Shown: in pieces, positions 8,906 to 18,639 of the stretch
Layout: every line of letters starts with the position of its first letter
Position numbering within the stretch: position 1 is the stretch's first letter
NCBI RefSeq assembly: GCF_030817655.1
Contig: NZ_JAUSZM010000003.1
Span: 124,001-188,000, forward strand
DNA: 64,000 nucleotides
Direction: 5' to 3'
Source: Streptomyces sp. V4I2
Lineage (GTDB): Bacteria > Actinomycetota > Actinomycetes > Streptomycetales > Streptomycetaceae
The notes under the pieces: generated by a model
What the model saw: only the letters and a program-made list of their open reading frames with translations
Told to the model about the DNA's origin: nothing
Database searches by the model: none
Position numbers and translations under genes: made by a program

Positions 8906-10160
8906 GCACTGGCCACAGGGCGCGCTGATTGTGCTTGGCGCCTCGGAGGAGCAGATCCCGCTCTACCGGGAGGCGCGGCGTCGCGGAATCCCGACCATAG
9001 CGGTGGACATGCGAACGGACGCTCCCGCGCTTGCGGCCGCCGACGCAGCCCTGAAGATCTCCACCCGGAACACCGACGCCATCGCCGACGCGTTAGGCGA
9101 CGTGCGCCCGGCCGGGATCGTATGCGGCGCGAGCGACGCCGCGCTGGCCAGTTGGCACGCCTTGGGCCTGCGGTACGGCACCACTTACGTGTACCCCAAG
9201 AGCGCACTCGCGGCCGGCGACAAGGCCACCTTCCACGCGATCGCCGCGTCCTGCGGCGTCACCGGATACGGGTGGACCGCGTCGGACAACCCAGATGAGG
9301 TCGTCGCGGAGGCCGCGGGGCTGCGCTTCCCGCTCGTGGTCAAGCCTGTGGACGGTTCGGGCAGCAAGGGTGTCACCCGCGTCCCCCGCCCTGAGGACCT
9401 GCCCGCTGCCGTCGCCTACGCCCGCTCCTACTCCGCCTCTCAGACCGTGATCGCCGAAGAGTTCGTCCAGGGTCGCCCGCTGGCCATCGAGGTCTTCATG
9501 CGGGACGGCAGGGCGGTGCTGACCTGCATCAAGGACAAGGAGTTCGTCAATGGGGGCTTCGTCGTCAGGCGGCTGCGCACCACCCAGTTGCCCTTGGCGA
9601 CACGCAACCGGCTTGAGGCCACCGTTGAGCGACTGTGCCGCGCACTGGGCATCGTCGATGGTCCAGCGAATTTTGACGTCGTCCTCGGCGCGGACGGCCA
9701 GGAGCGTGTCATCGAGGCCAACACGCGTCTCGGCGGTGACGGCGTCCCGCGATTGCTCGCCGCCGCTTACGGCGTGGACGTCGTGCGTGCGCTCGTCGCG
9801 CTCGCGCTCGGTGAGCCGGTCGGCGGCCACCTGGTGCCAACGCGCGCCGCGCATGCGGCGCTGGAGCTGATCGGCTCACCGCTCGCCGTGGAAGGCGAAC
9901 TGATCGCATGGGAAGGGGTCGCCGAGGCGCGCAGCATCCCCGGGATCACTGATGTCGAGCTGTACGCCGAGCCGGGTGACCGCGTACGGCCGCACGACCA
10001 GTCCGGCCACAAGATCGGCCTGCTCGTGGCCGCCGGGGCGTCGCCTGCCGACGCATCCTCGGCTCTGGATGCGGCCGGCGCACTGATCCGGCCGATAGTC
10101 CGGCCGGTCAAGGGGGGCGAAGTGATCATGCCCATGCTCGCAACGAAGGGGGAGTCATGA
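8898..10160 (+). CDS. ATP-grasp family ligase
   Basis: 420 residues. An N-terminal preATP-grasp fold (LIVLGASEEQIPLYREARRRG) is followed by an ATP-grasp domain with FPLVVKPVDGSGSKGV (ATP-binding loop) and NFDVVLG...RVIEANTRLGGDG (Mg-ligand region). These enzymes join a carboxylate to an amine or thiol through an acyl phosphate. It lies between a sugar dehydratase and a PLP aminotransferase and overlaps both (8 bp and 4 bp). That suggests it attaches an amino acid or similar acid to an amino group made by the pathway. The substrate cannot be read from sequence. Confidence 0.82.
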   Translation: MSEHWPQGALIVLGASEEQIPLYREARRRGIPTIAVDMRTDAPALAAADAALKISTRNTDAIADALGDVRPAGIVCGASDAALASWHALGLRYGTTYVYPKSALAAGDKATFHAIAASCGVTGYGWTASDNPDEVVAEAAGLRFPLVVKPVDGSGSKGVTRVPRPEDLPAAVAYARSYSASQTVIAEEFVQGRPLAIEVFMRDGRAVLTCIKDKEFVNGGFVVRRLRTTQLPLATRNRLEATVERLCRALGIVDGPANFDVVLGADGQERVIEANTRLGGDGVPRLLAAAYGVDVVRALVALALGEPVGGHLVPTRAAHAALELIGSPLAVEGELIAWEGVAEARSIPGITDVELYAEPGDRVRPHDQSGHKIGLLVAAGASPADASSALDAAGALIRPIVRPVKGGEVIMPMLATKGES

Positions 10161-11314
10161 CCAACTCGTCGAGGCCGGACGCCCGGCGCAACGCCAGCCC
10201 GTACCTGTACGGAGAGGAAGCTGAGGCGGTGGCCCGGGTGCTGGAGTCCGGGCAGTACGGGCACGGCGCTGTCACCGAGGAGTTCGAACGTCGCGTTGCT
10301 GACTTCCTCGGCATCCCTGATGCTGTGGCCGTCGCCTCTGGTACGGCCGCCCTGCACCTGGCTTTGATCGTCGCAGGGGTCGGTCCCGGGGACGAGGTGA
10401 TCGTTCCGTCCATGACGTTCTGTGCGACCGTTCAGGCAATCCTGGCCGTCGGCGCCACTCCGCGCTTCGTGGACATCGAACTCGGCACGCTGTGCGTGAA
10501 CGACCAGCTCGTCATGGAAGCGGTCAGCGACGCCACGGCCGCCGTCATGCCGGTTCTGTTCGGAGGCCGTGCGGTCGACCTTGCCGCCGTTCAGGGGGAA
10601 CTGGACGAGCGGGGCGTCGCCGTCATCGAGGACGCCGCGCACGCCTTCGGCTCCCGCAACGGTCCACGGCGCGTGGGCGCCGGTCGCGCCCTGACCTGCT
10701 TCTCGTTCGGGCCGATCAAGAACCTCACCTGCGGCCAGGGCGGCATGGTCATCCCCCGCACGCCGGAAGAAGCCGACGCGATTCGTCGACTCCGGCTCCT
10801 TGGCGTCGCCCAGTCCCAGGCGGAGCGTGCGAACACAACCACCTACCGTGTGGAGTCCTTCGGCCTTCGGTACCAGCTCTCCGACCTCAACGCGGCCGTC
10901 GGTCTGGCCCAGCTCGCCCACTTCGGCGCCACTGAGCGTGCCCGCCGGGACCTGTGGCGCACCTACCGGTCGGCGCTCTCCTCACTGGAGGGCGTGACGT
11001 CCGTCGATGTCGACCCTGACCGTTCCGTGCCCCACCTGTGCCAGGTCCGAGTGAAGAACCGGGATGCGGTGTTCGCGCGGCTGCGATCCCAGGGTGTCGG
11101 AGTGGGTGTCCACTACCCGCCCAACCACAGTCAGCCCGCGTTCGCAGCCTGGAAGCGCACGCTGCCCGCCACCGAGCAGGCCGGCCAGGAGATCCTGAGC
11201 CTTCCCTTCCATCAGCACCTCACCGAGCAGCACATCGAGCACGTGGTCTCCGCCCTCGGACAGTTCCTCAAGTCCGCCGGAGGGACGATGTGTTCACCGG
11301 CTGCGTCGTGCTGA
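10157..11314 (+). CDS. DegT/DnrJ/EryC1 family PLP-dependent sugar aminotransferase
   Basis: 385 residues starting in an ATGA overlap with the ATP-grasp gene. Family marks: SGTAALHLALIVAGVGPGDEV, EDAAHAFGS (PLP-contacting Asp and His), and FSFGPIKNLTCGQGG, where the Lys before NLT is the Schiff-base residue. The usual reaction transfers an amino group to a keto sugar made by a dehydratase such as the first gene of this operon. That predicts a 3- or 4-amino-6-deoxyhexose. The C-terminus is shorter and less conserved after FLKSAGG. Confidence 0.85.
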   Translation: MTNSSRPDARRNASPYLYGEEAEAVARVLESGQYGHGAVTEEFERRVADFLGIPDAVAVASGTAALHLALIVAGVGPGDEVIVPSMTFCATVQAILAVGATPRFVDIELGTLCVNDQLVMEAVSDATAAVMPVLFGGRAVDLAAVQGELDERGVAVIEDAAHAFGSRNGPRRVGAGRALTCFSFGPIKNLTCGQGGMVIPRTPEEADAIRRLRLLGVAQSQAERANTTTYRVESFGLRYQLSDLNAAVGLAQLAHFGATERARRDLWRTYRSALSSLEGVTSVDVDPDRSVPHLCQVRVKNRDAVFARLRSQGVGVGVHYPPNHSQPAFAAWKRTLPATEQAGQEILSLPFHQHLTEQHIEHVVSALGQFLKSAGGTMCSPAASC

Positions 11315-11366
11315 TCGAGGCGGGCACGGCGCTGGGCATCGGCGGCCGCTGCGCGTAGCAGGCGAG

Positions 11367-12542
11367 TCAGCCGGATGCGGCGGACAGGATCACGTCTACG
11401 AGCCGGTCCGCCGCATCCGGCCGGCCGTGAGCCCGGGCCCGCTTCGCCATCTCGTCCCGCCGTGCGGGATCGGTGAGGAGCGGGCCAACGGCGTCTCGAA
11501 GATGGTCTGCGGTGACGTCACCGAGCAGGGCGACGGCGGCCCCGGCCTCCTCCAGGTGGCGCGCGTTGTGCGCCTGCTCGTTTCCCGCCGAGGAGGCCAG
11601 CGGGATGAACACGGCCGGCTTACCGAGAGCGGTGAGCTCAGCCAGGGTCCCGGCCCCACTCCTCGACACCACGACGTCCGCGAGCGCAAGGACATCGGGC
11701 AGCTCCGGGCCGACGAACCCGGCAAGGTAGTACCGGCCAGCCAGCGCGGCCGGCAGGGTTGCCGCGTACTGCCGCAGCTCCTCGACGTTGTCCGGGCCGC
11801 ACTGGTGGATCACGTTCGCCCGTTCCAGCAGCCAGGGCAGAGCGTCCCGGACGACGCCGTTGATCTGCTGGGAACCCTGCGCCCCGCCGGTGACGTACAC
11901 GGTCGGCAGCCGCCGGTCGAAGCCCTGCAGGCCCAGGGCCTCCACCGCCTTGTCCGGGTGCCCGGACAGCACTTCCGGCCGGATCGGATTGCCGGTGACG
12001 ACCGCAGCGCCACGTACCGCCTCCGACAGAAGGGGCAACGTCGACTCGGACGACACCGCAATCCGCGTCGCCGAACCGGCCAGCTTCCGGTTGGCCAGAC
12101 CCAGGCGCACAGTCTGCTCATGCAGCACCAGCGGACGCCGGCACATACGCGCGGCCAGCCCCGCGGGGACGGCGACGTAACCGCCGGTGGCGAGTACCAC
12201 GTCCGGCCGAAAGTCCGCTACCAGCTTCCTCGCCTGGGCCACGCCGAGCGGCACACGCGCCATGTCCCGCACGTTCGACGCCGACATCATCATGAGGGGG
12301 TTGCTTGAGCGGCGGATCTTCCCCGTGGCCACCGTGGCGAACGCGATCCCCTCGGCGGGCGCGACACGCGCCTCCAGACCGTCGGCAGTGCCGATCCACA
12401 GCACCTCCAGGGCCCTCCCCTCAGCCGCCAGCCGATTCTGCAGCGTGCGGATCGCAGTGAGCGCCGGATAAGTGTGGCCGCCGGTGCCTCCTCCCGTGAC
12501 GATCAGGCGGAAGCTGTTGACGCTGGAGGATTCACTAGTCAC
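11367..12542 (-). CDS. MurG-like UDP-GlcNAc glycosyltransferase (GT28)
   Basis: About 391 residues from the GTG at 12542; a TTG further upstream would add 18 residues. MurG hallmarks: GGGTGGHTYPALT near the N-terminus, VTGNPIRPEVL in the linker, VTGGAQGSQQINGVV, and a donor-binding segment SRSGAGTLAELTALGKP. MurG adds GlcNAc to lipid I. The housekeeping copy belongs in the division/cell-wall cluster, so this isolated paralogue, convergent with a deoxyamino-sugar operon (53 bp between stops), is more likely a specialised transferase. It could also be an immunity variant of the cell-wall enzyme. No membrane segment is seen. Confidence 0.82.
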   Translation of the reverse strand: MTSESSSVNSFRLIVTGGGTGGHTYPALTAIRTLQNRLAAEGRALEVLWIGTADGLEARVAPAEGIAFATVATGKIRRSSNPLMMMSASNVRDMARVPLGVAQARKLVADFRPDVVLATGGYVAVPAGLAARMCRRPLVLHEQTVRLGLANRKLAGSATRIAVSSESTLPLLSEAVRGAAVVTGNPIRPEVLSGHPDKAVEALGLQGFDRRLPTVYVTGGAQGSQQINGVVRDALPWLLERANVIHQCGPDNVEELRQYAATLPAALAGRYYLAGFVGPELPDVLALADVVVSRSGAGTLAELTALGKPAVFIPLASSAGNEQAHNARHLEEAGAAVALLGDVTADHLRDAVGPLLTDPARRDEMAKRARAHGRPDAADRLVDVILSAASG

Positions 12543-13054
12543 CCGGAGCAGCCTACTGGGCGCCGGACGCTCTTCTCCGGCCGACGAACCGGGCAACCGA
12601 GGCTCCCGGGGTGCCGGTGAAACTGTGCCACCAGCCGCTCTCCGGTCTCCAGTAGCTTGCCCAACTCAGGATGCAAAGCTGTCCTCCATTGCGGAGCCTC
12701 CCGCCCCAACCTGGGTGGGACACGGCCCGGATGGCGTCGGTCGGGCAGCTGGCGGAACGGACACTGCCCCCGGCTTCCTGACGACGAACAGACAGACGGG
12801 CTCGGCCTGCTGGCCGGGCCCTTCGCCGTCCCGATGCTGGGCTGCTGGTGCAGTATCGACGGCCAGGCGGTGGCGTCAGCCATGAGGAATCACCCGGCCA
12901 CCATTCGGACCTGTCCGGGCTTTATACCATCTGAGCTGGGGTTTTCCCGTGCAGGGGTGCGAATTTTCGCAAGAGTTGCCGGGCTAACCCTCGCGTACCG
13001 CAAGGTGCGGTCCTGACGCGGACGGACCGCGTCTCACCGTCCTTGGAGTTCAAC
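12543..13054. other. about 510 bp without a supported gene
   Basis: Frames here have poor coding character and no ribosome binding sites. No IS end was recognised. Confidence 0.4.
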
Positions 13055-13261
13055 GTGAACGGTCTCGACACCCGCACCGCTGTACTGCTGTTGGCGGGCG
13101 CCGGCGGTGCGTACATCGCCTTTCAGAGGACGGGCATTGGCACGACTGGCGGAGAACGGCTCGTGCCTAACCGGGCCGAGGCCGGCGCCCCGCATGGGGC
13201 GCCGGCCTCGGTTCTTGAAGCGGGTCGGGTCAGCTTGTTTTTACTGATCGTTTCAAAATGA
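13055..13261 (+). CDS. possible small membrane peptide gene, probably truncated
   Basis: GTG start behind GGAG. The first 24 residues (VNGLDTRTAVLLLAGAGGAYIAF) form one hydrophobic helix. After that the frame runs through a strong hairpin (13176-13211) and into the end of the following IS, so the downstream part is unlikely to be the native C-terminus. Weak call. Confidence 0.25.
   Translation: MNGLDTRTAVLLLAGAGGAYIAFQRTGIGTTGGERLVPNRAEAGAPHGAPASVLEAGRVSLFLLIVSK
13176..13211. terminator. strong hairpin terminator
   Basis: Perfect 16-bp stem (CCGAGGCCGGCGCCCC with its complement) around the loop GCAT, followed by TTCT. A factor-independent terminator in streptomycete style, without a long U tract. 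Confidence 0.7.
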
Positions 13262-14207
13262 GTTGCGCTGCGGGTCTTGTGCTCGACGATCTTGGTCGGC
13301 AGAGTGTCAGGCGTGCGTGCTGATCTTGTTCCTGACGGCCTGTGGGAGCGGGTTGCTCCGCTGCTGCCTCCTACTCCTGAACGGCGTCACCGTCATCCCG
13401 GGCGGTTGCGTGTTCCGGACCGTGTGGCACTCGCCGGTGTGATGTACGTGCTGCGGACCGGTGTGGCCTGGCGCGACGTCCCGGCGGAGACCGTGGGCTG
13501 CTCCGGGGTGACGGCCTGGCGCCGGCTGCGGGACTGGACCGAGGCCGGCGTCTGGCCACACCTGCACGCCGCCCTGCTGACCGAGCTCCGCCGCGCCGGC
13601 CTGCTGGACCTGGACGACTGCGCCGTGGACGGGTCCCACGTCCGGGCCCTCAAAGGGGGGATCACACCGGGCCCTCGCCTGTCGACCGCGCCCGCCCCGG
13701 CTCGAAACACCATGTGATCGTCGACCGCCACGGAACCCCGCTCGCCGTCACGCTCACCGGCGGCAACCGGCACGACGTCACCCAACTCCTGCCTCTGCTG
13801 GACGCGGTCCCACCGATCCGGGGCCTGCGAGGACGCCCCCGCCGCAAGCCCCGGCGTCTGTACGCCGACCGGGGCTACGACTTCGACAAGTACCGCCGCC
13901 TGCTGTGGAAGCGCGGCGTCAAGCCAGTGATCGCCCGACGCGGCGTCGCCCACGGCTCAGGACTGGGCAAGGTGCGTTGGGTGGTCGAGCGGGCCTTCGC
14001 CTGGCTGCACCAGTTCAAACGGCTCCGCATCCGCTACGAGCGACGCGCCGATCTCCACCAGGGCCTGCTCGAGCTGGCCTGCAGCCTCATATGTCTCCGC
14101 CGCCTGCGGAGCTCTGGCTTTGTACACGAGAACGGAAGTCGTTCGTCGACGGCTTCGGGAGTCACCGCGTGAGCCGGTTCCTTGATTAGTGTCGATGAGT
14201 TTGGGGG
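13243..14207 (+). mobile_element. IS5-family (IS427-like) element, right end replaced by a group II intron
   Basis: Left end near CTGATCGTTTCAAAATGAG, then a two-frame transposase. No matching inverted end is seen after the transposase; instead sequence shared with the group II intron begins at 14208. Blocks from both ends of this element recur, reverse-complemented, at 21793-21850. Confidence 0.6.
13277..14172 (+). CDS. IS5-family transposase in two frames
   Basis: Frame one (to 13717): DGLWERVAPLLPP...GVMYVLRTGVAWRDVP...DDCAVDGSHVRALKGG, with the first catalytic Asp. Frame two (13714-14172): IVDRHGTPLAVTLTGGNRHDV...LYADRGYDF...GVAHGSGLGKVRWVVERAFAWLHQFKRL, with the remaining DDE residues. 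A -1 shift on the six-G run at 13655-13660 gives HVRALKGG joined to DHTGPSPVDRARPGSKHHVIVD, the expected sequence. Two-frame transposases with such slips are known in the IS427 group. The C-terminal 15 residues after RRLRSSG look like read-through of the damaged end. Confidence 0.78.
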
Positions 14208-14826
14208 TCTGGCACAGATCTTGGTTGCGCCGTGAGGCGCTGTTGGTTCGAGTGGAGGTGGAAAACCTGCGCCAACGCCCTGTCGCAGCAGGGTTGTTGA
14301 AGCTGAGGGCAGCCTGATCCGGGTGGTGCCGGGGAGGGCAGGAAGCAGCCCTGACAAAGCCGGGACGTGCCAGTACTGCCAGATGGTGCGGGTCCGGCGA
14401 GCGTGATGGAGAGGAGTACGCGAGGAACCGGCGTTTTTTTTACGTCTCTTAAAGCGACACCGGCTCGAACCTGGTGGATCTGGGCCGGGTGTGGCGCGTA
14501 TCCGGGTCGCCCTTTCGGGTGATCCGGTGAACTCCTGGGGCGGTATTCAAGAGCTGCCCGGGAGGCCGTGGGGAAGGTCTGCGGCGTACTCGCGGCGATG
14601 CCACAGGGACACAGTCGGGCTCCTCCTTCATCGAGCGAACCACAGTGAACACGGGAACCGTCCCGGTCCTCGCCCCGCACGCCGCGCCCGGTGGTGGTGA
14701 TGGGGCTGAGTCCACCGACGACTGATCGGTCCGTGACGGGGCGGAGCCGCCGTAGTACTCCGAGGCCGGGAAAGCCGGTCACATGGGGAAGGGCGGCAGC
14801 GGTTTCGAGAAGGGAAGGATGCTGCA

Positions 14827-16302
14827 ATGCCGGAAGACGCGCCGCCGAACGGCGGTGCTCCGTCGACGGACCCCGAACTGGGGCCTCGTCAGCGGGTATC
14901 GGAGATGCAGGCCAAGCTTCACCGTTGGGCGGCGGCCGAACCGGGCCGCAGGTTCGACGACCTGTTCAACTTCGTGCACGACCCGGCCACCCTGCGCATC
15001 GCGTGGGACCGGGTCGCGGGTAATCAGGGAGCGCGGACTCCCGGCGTGGACGGCCGTACGGTCGTCTGGATCGAGTCCGAGATCGGCGTCCCCGTCTTCC
15101 TGGCCGAGGTGCGTGAGCGTCTCAAGGCACGGGCCTGGAGCCCGATGCCGGCACGCGAGCGCAAGATCCCCAAGCCTGGCGGCTCGGGGAAGGTCCGCAA
15201 GCTCGGGATTCCCCGGGTGGAGGACCGCCTGGTCCAGGCGGCACTGAAACTGGTGCTGGAGCCCATCTTCGAGGCCGACTTCGAGCCGGTCTCCTACGGG
15301 TTCCGTCCCGCCCGGCGGGCCCAGGACGCGATCGCCGAGATCCATTACTTCGGCACCCGAGGCTACCGATGGGTGCTGGACGCGGATATCGAGGCGGCCT
15401 TCGACAACGTCTCGCACCGCTCCGTCATGGACGCGGTGCGGGCCAGAGTCAAGGACAAGCGCGTACTGGAGCTGGTCAAGGCGTTCTTGAAGGCTGGTGT
15501 CCTCACCGAGGACGGCCAGTATCGGGACACCCACACCGGCACCCCGCAAGGCGGGATCCTCTCACCGCTGATCTTCAACATCGTCCTGTCGGCGCTCGAT
15601 GAGCACCTGCACGGGCCGTGGAAGAGCGGCGGGGAGCTGAGCACCGGCTCCCGGCGGGACCGGCGTCGGTACCTGGGCCTGCCCAGGTGGCGGGTCGTTC
15701 GTTACGCGGACGACTTCGTCGTCCTCGTGCACGGCACCCGCGACGACGTCGAAACGCTGCGCGAAGACATCGCTCATGTGCTGGAGCCCTTGGGTCTTCG
15801 GCTGTCACCGGCCAAGACCCGCATCGTGCACATGAGCGACGGGTTCGACTTCTTGGGGTTCCGCATCCAGTGGCGCCGCAAGCAGGGAACCAGCGACAAG
15901 TGGTACGTCTACACCTTCATCGCCGACCGGCCCCTCCGGTCGTTGAAGGCGAAGATCCGTGCCCTGACGCACAGGACGTCGCAACACCCTCCCAGGGACG
16001 TGCTGATCCGGCTCAACCAGATCATGCGCGGCTGGGCCAACTACTTCAAGCACGCAGTAGCGAAACACACCTTCAGCAAACTGGAGTACTTCGTCTGGTG
16101 GCGGGTGGTCCGGTGGCTGAGAGCTCTGCATCGCTGGAGATGGAAGGACGTTCGCCGGTGGCTCGCCAACCCCCACGGGGGCTGGCGTCGCCCACATGCG
16201 GACGGGATCGAACTCTTCGACCTTGAGACGGTGACGGTTACCCGTTACCGCTACCGGGCGTCGAGGATCCCCAACCCCTGGGCCGGTATCAACCACACCT
16301 GA
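14827..16302 (+). CDS. ltrA: group II intron reverse transcriptase/maturase
   Basis: 491 residues. Reverse-transcriptase blocks in order: TPGVDGRTV, IPRVEDRLVQAALKLVLEPIFE, YGFRPARRAQDA, the DADIEAAFDNVSH block, TPQGGILSPLIFNI, and VRYADDFVVLVHG with the catalytic YADD. These are followed by the maturase X domain (RGWANYFKHAVAKHTFSKLEYFVWWR). No HNH endonuclease follows; the protein ends after RYRASRIPNPWAGINHT. The protein assists intron splicing and reverse-transcribes it at new sites. It is identical to the copy at 18894-20369, so movement or duplication is recent. Confidence 0.95.
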   Translation: MPEDAPPNGGAPSTDPELGPRQRVSEMQAKLHRWAAAEPGRRFDDLFNFVHDPATLRIAWDRVAGNQGARTPGVDGRTVVWIESEIGVPVFLAEVRERLKARAWSPMPARERKIPKPGGSGKVRKLGIPRVEDRLVQAALKLVLEPIFEADFEPVSYGFRPARRAQDAIAEIHYFGTRGYRWVLDADIEAAFDNVSHRSVMDAVRARVKDKRVLELVKAFLKAGVLTEDGQYRDTHTGTPQGGILSPLIFNIVLSALDEHLHGPWKSGGELSTGSRRDRRRYLGLPRWRVVRYADDFVVLVHGTRDDVETLREDIAHVLEPLGLRLSPAKTRIVHMSDGFDFLGFRIQWRRKQGTSDKWYVYTFIADRPLRSLKAKIRALTHRTSQHPPRDVLIRLNQIMRGWANYFKHAVAKHTFSKLEYFVWWRVVRWLRALHRWRWKDVRRWLANPHGGWRRPHADGIELFDLETVTVTRYRYRASRIPNPWAGINHT

Positions 16303-16318
16303 CGGCAGAGACCGGGGA

Positions 16319-16352
16319 GAGCCCGTTGCGTTGAGAGGCGCACGGCGGGTTC
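16319..16352 (+). ncRNA. group II intron domain V (copy 1)
   Basis: 34 nt, with terminal GAGCCCG pairing to CGGGTTC, the AGC catalytic triad and a GAGA tetraloop. This is the canonical domain V size and form. Confidence 0.85.
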
Positions 16353-16461
16353 GGCGAGAGGTCCGGAGAAACGGACCGGGAGCAATCCCGGCACCGCGCT
16401 CCGGGCCTACTCAGCGGAGCGGTCGCGGAGCGTTACTGGACAGGCCGCTTCGCGGCTTTGA

Positions 16462-16929
16462 TCACACCTGTTCTTGGTAGACCCTGATTTCAGTGGGACG
16501 GAAGTTGCGGAGGGTCGCCCAGAAGTCGTGGAGGCCCAGGCCATCGGTCCAGTGGTCGAGTTCGTCGTCCGTGTCGTGGAAGAACCAGGACTCGAAGTGC
16601 CCCAATGCGCGGAGTTGGAGGACGGGTTCGTACCGAAGTTCGCAGTGGAGCTGGATGTAATGATCATGCTCGCCGGAAGCGTCGTTGACTTCGAACTGCC
16701 GGGCAAAGTCCAGCGTGAAGACGCGCGGGCCCTCGAAGGAGTGGGTCCCGTACTGGAAGAGAAGACCATCAGCGTCGGGTGTGCCCGCGGTATCGAAGCG
16801 TTGCGAGCCGAAGCGAACGAACCTAAGCCACACCTCGTCCACGTCCAGCTCAGCGAGGGGCTGTTGCCCAGGGCTCAGCTCATGTCGAAGTCGCTCCTGG
16901 GCCTGGCCTATGGGCAGTCTTCTCGACAT
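16462..16929 (-). CDS. hypothetical protein, 155 aa
   Basis: Starts at the ATG at 16929 behind AAGGA with good spacing. Soluble, rich in aromatic and acidic residues (DHYIQLHCELRYEPVLQ, HFESWFFHDTDDELDHWTDG). No family recognised. A frameshift in the upstream transposase opens its frame into this gene, giving a spurious 725-residue fusion frame; the internal start and ribosome binding site show it is separate. A short hairpin (GCCGC-GAA-GCGGC) follows the stop. Small acidic orphan genes of this kind are often immunity proteins, but nothing here proves it. Confidence 0.6.
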   Translation of the reverse strand: MSRRLPIGQAQERLRHELSPGQQPLAELDVDEVWLRFVRFGSQRFDTAGTPDADGLLFQYGTHSFEGPRVFTLDFARQFEVNDASGEHDHYIQLHCELRYEPVLQLRALGHFESWFFHDTDDELDHWTDGLGLHDFWATLRNFRPTEIRVYQEQV

Positions 16930-17033
16930 CCCCGTCCTTCGCGGTCTCGCTGGAATCCGATCTCGCGGCGATCTTCTCAGCCCACCACAGTCGCTGGCGT
17001 GACCAGGGATGGCTGCAGAGCTGGAGCGAGACT

Positions 17034-18639
17034 CTACTGGAGCAGGATCATCTTGCGGAGTAGCTCGAATCCGGCACGGCCGTAGAGCTGTCTCTTGATC
17101 TTCTTGATTGCGGTTCACGGCACCTTCTGTGCCGCCGGGGCTCCAGTGCAGGGTGAGGCCGGCGGTCACCGCGTCGCGGTCTCGGAGCAGGTGGAGGGCG
17201 AAGTTGGTGAGGCCGGGCAGTTGGCTGGCGTCGACGGCGTCGATCCAGGCGGGAAGCGTGAAGCCGAGCCGATGGGTGAGGATCTCGCCGAAGCCCCGGA
17301 CGTGTTCGGCGGCGGTATCCAGCTCGGGGCAGCGTGCCAGGACAGCCTTCAGCGCGGCGCGCTCGTCCTCGCTCAGGGTTGCGGGGTGACGGGTGAGCCA
17401 GCCGGTGACCCGCCGCACCGTCGGCGGAGGAGGCGGCGCCTGCGGCGGCACGGCGCGCAGGGCAGCGATGTAGGCGCGGACCATCTGGTAGGTGACGGGG
17501 GCGTTCTCGTTGATCAGTTCGCGATGCAGGCGAGTGACGTTCGTGCATCCCGCGGCGAACCGCCGCTCCAGATAGGGCTTGTAGGGGTCCAGACGACTGG
17601 GCCGGGGACGGTTCTCCCGGAGGGTGTCCTGCCAGGTGGCCGCACGTGCATATCGCAGCACGGTGTTGAGTCCCCAGCCCAGATGCCGGGCGATCGCCCG
17701 GCGCGAGTACCCCTGAGCGAGCAGTTCGTGGACCAGGGCGTGCGCGGCCTTCTTGCGCTGGGCCCGCCGGCCATCAAGGTCCGGTCCGCCGCGCACCGGG
17801 TCGTTGGTCGACGCCCCGACGTCCGCTCGTGTTGGTGGTGTTGGCCCATTCAGGCATTTGCGATGGGCGGCGACGCAGGTCTCCACTGCTCTGCCGATGC
17901 CCTGCCACAGGTGGAACCGGTCGGCGACCTGGATTGCGGTGGGAGCGCCGAGGCGCGCGCCCTCCGCGTAGGCACCCGCCCGGTCCCGGCAGATGATCTC
18001 CACGCCCGGGTGGGTGGCCAGCCACGCGGCCAGCGGTCCGGAGTCGCGCGTCGGGAGCACGTCTACCACGCGATGAGTCTCTCCGCAGGTCAAGACAGTG
18101 GAGTAGGTCTGCCCACGACGGGTTGCGAAGTCGTCCACGCCCAGCACGCGTGGCGTGCCGCACTGCGGGTCGGGCAGCGCCATGACCCTGCGCAGCAGGG
18201 TCATCCGTCCCACTTGGAAGCCCAGTTGGGCGGTCAGCCGAGCGCCGGCTCGTCCGGCGAGGGCGAGCCCGACGCGCTCCAGGACGTGGCCCAGCCGCGT
18301 GGTGAAGCGTGCGTACGGGGCAGCCAACTGCGCGAACGGCTCGGCGAAAGTGCGACGCGGACAGTTGTCCGTGCTGCAGATGAAACGCCGGACCGTCAGA
18401 TGGATCACGACACTCTGTTCAGCGAGCGGTAGATCCTTCAGTCTGCGCTGGTAGGAGTCATGCACTCGATTCGAGGAGCAGCCGCAGTCCGGACGCGCGA
18501 CCCCGGCTGCCCGGCCTCTGGCCGTGACATCGACCGTGCCGAAGGCGGCGGTTATCGCTTCGACGTCCACGTCGTCGATTCCGTCGAACACAAGCGAGTC
18601 CCAGAACGTTGCATCGGCCTGCATGACCAGCACCGTCAC
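17034..18639 (-). pseudogene. ISL3-family transposase, frameshifted near its C-terminus
   Basis: Zinc-finger N-terminus (CGCSSNRVHDSYQRRLKDLPL...CSTDNCPRRTF), DDE core with VLGVDDFATRRGQTYSTVL, EIICRDRAGAYAEGA and VADRFHLWQ, a helix-turn-helix insertion (YSRRAIARHLGWGLNTV), and a C-terminal HWSPGGTEGAVNR with the Glu. At about 17104 one extra base changes the frame. Without it the protein ends AVNRIKKIKRQLYGRAGFELLRKMILLQ at the TAG 17034-17036, the standard ISL3 C-terminus. All catalytic residues precede the shift. Terminal inverted repeats were not resolved. Confidence 0.85.

Larger units (their letters stand above)
14208..16417 (+). mobile_element. group II intron, copy 1
   Basis: A 2210-bp unit that occurs twice in the window in opposite orientation (see 18779-20988). 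The two copies are identical wherever I compared them. Contents: a structured 5' region of about 600 nt, the intron-encoded protein, and a 34-nt domain V followed by a domain VI-like hairpin region. The boundaries given are where identity between the copies stops. The usual 5' GUGYG was not evident, so exact splice sites are unresolved. Flanks on the 3' side share GCGGTCGCGGAGCGT in both copies, which points to a recognised target motif. Confidence 0.85.

Noticed and set aside
16462..18639. 725-residue apparent fusion of an ISL3 transposase with a hypothetical protein
   Set aside because: A one-base frameshift at about 17104 removes the normal transposase C-terminus. The hypothetical gene has its own ATG and AAGGA site at 16929.
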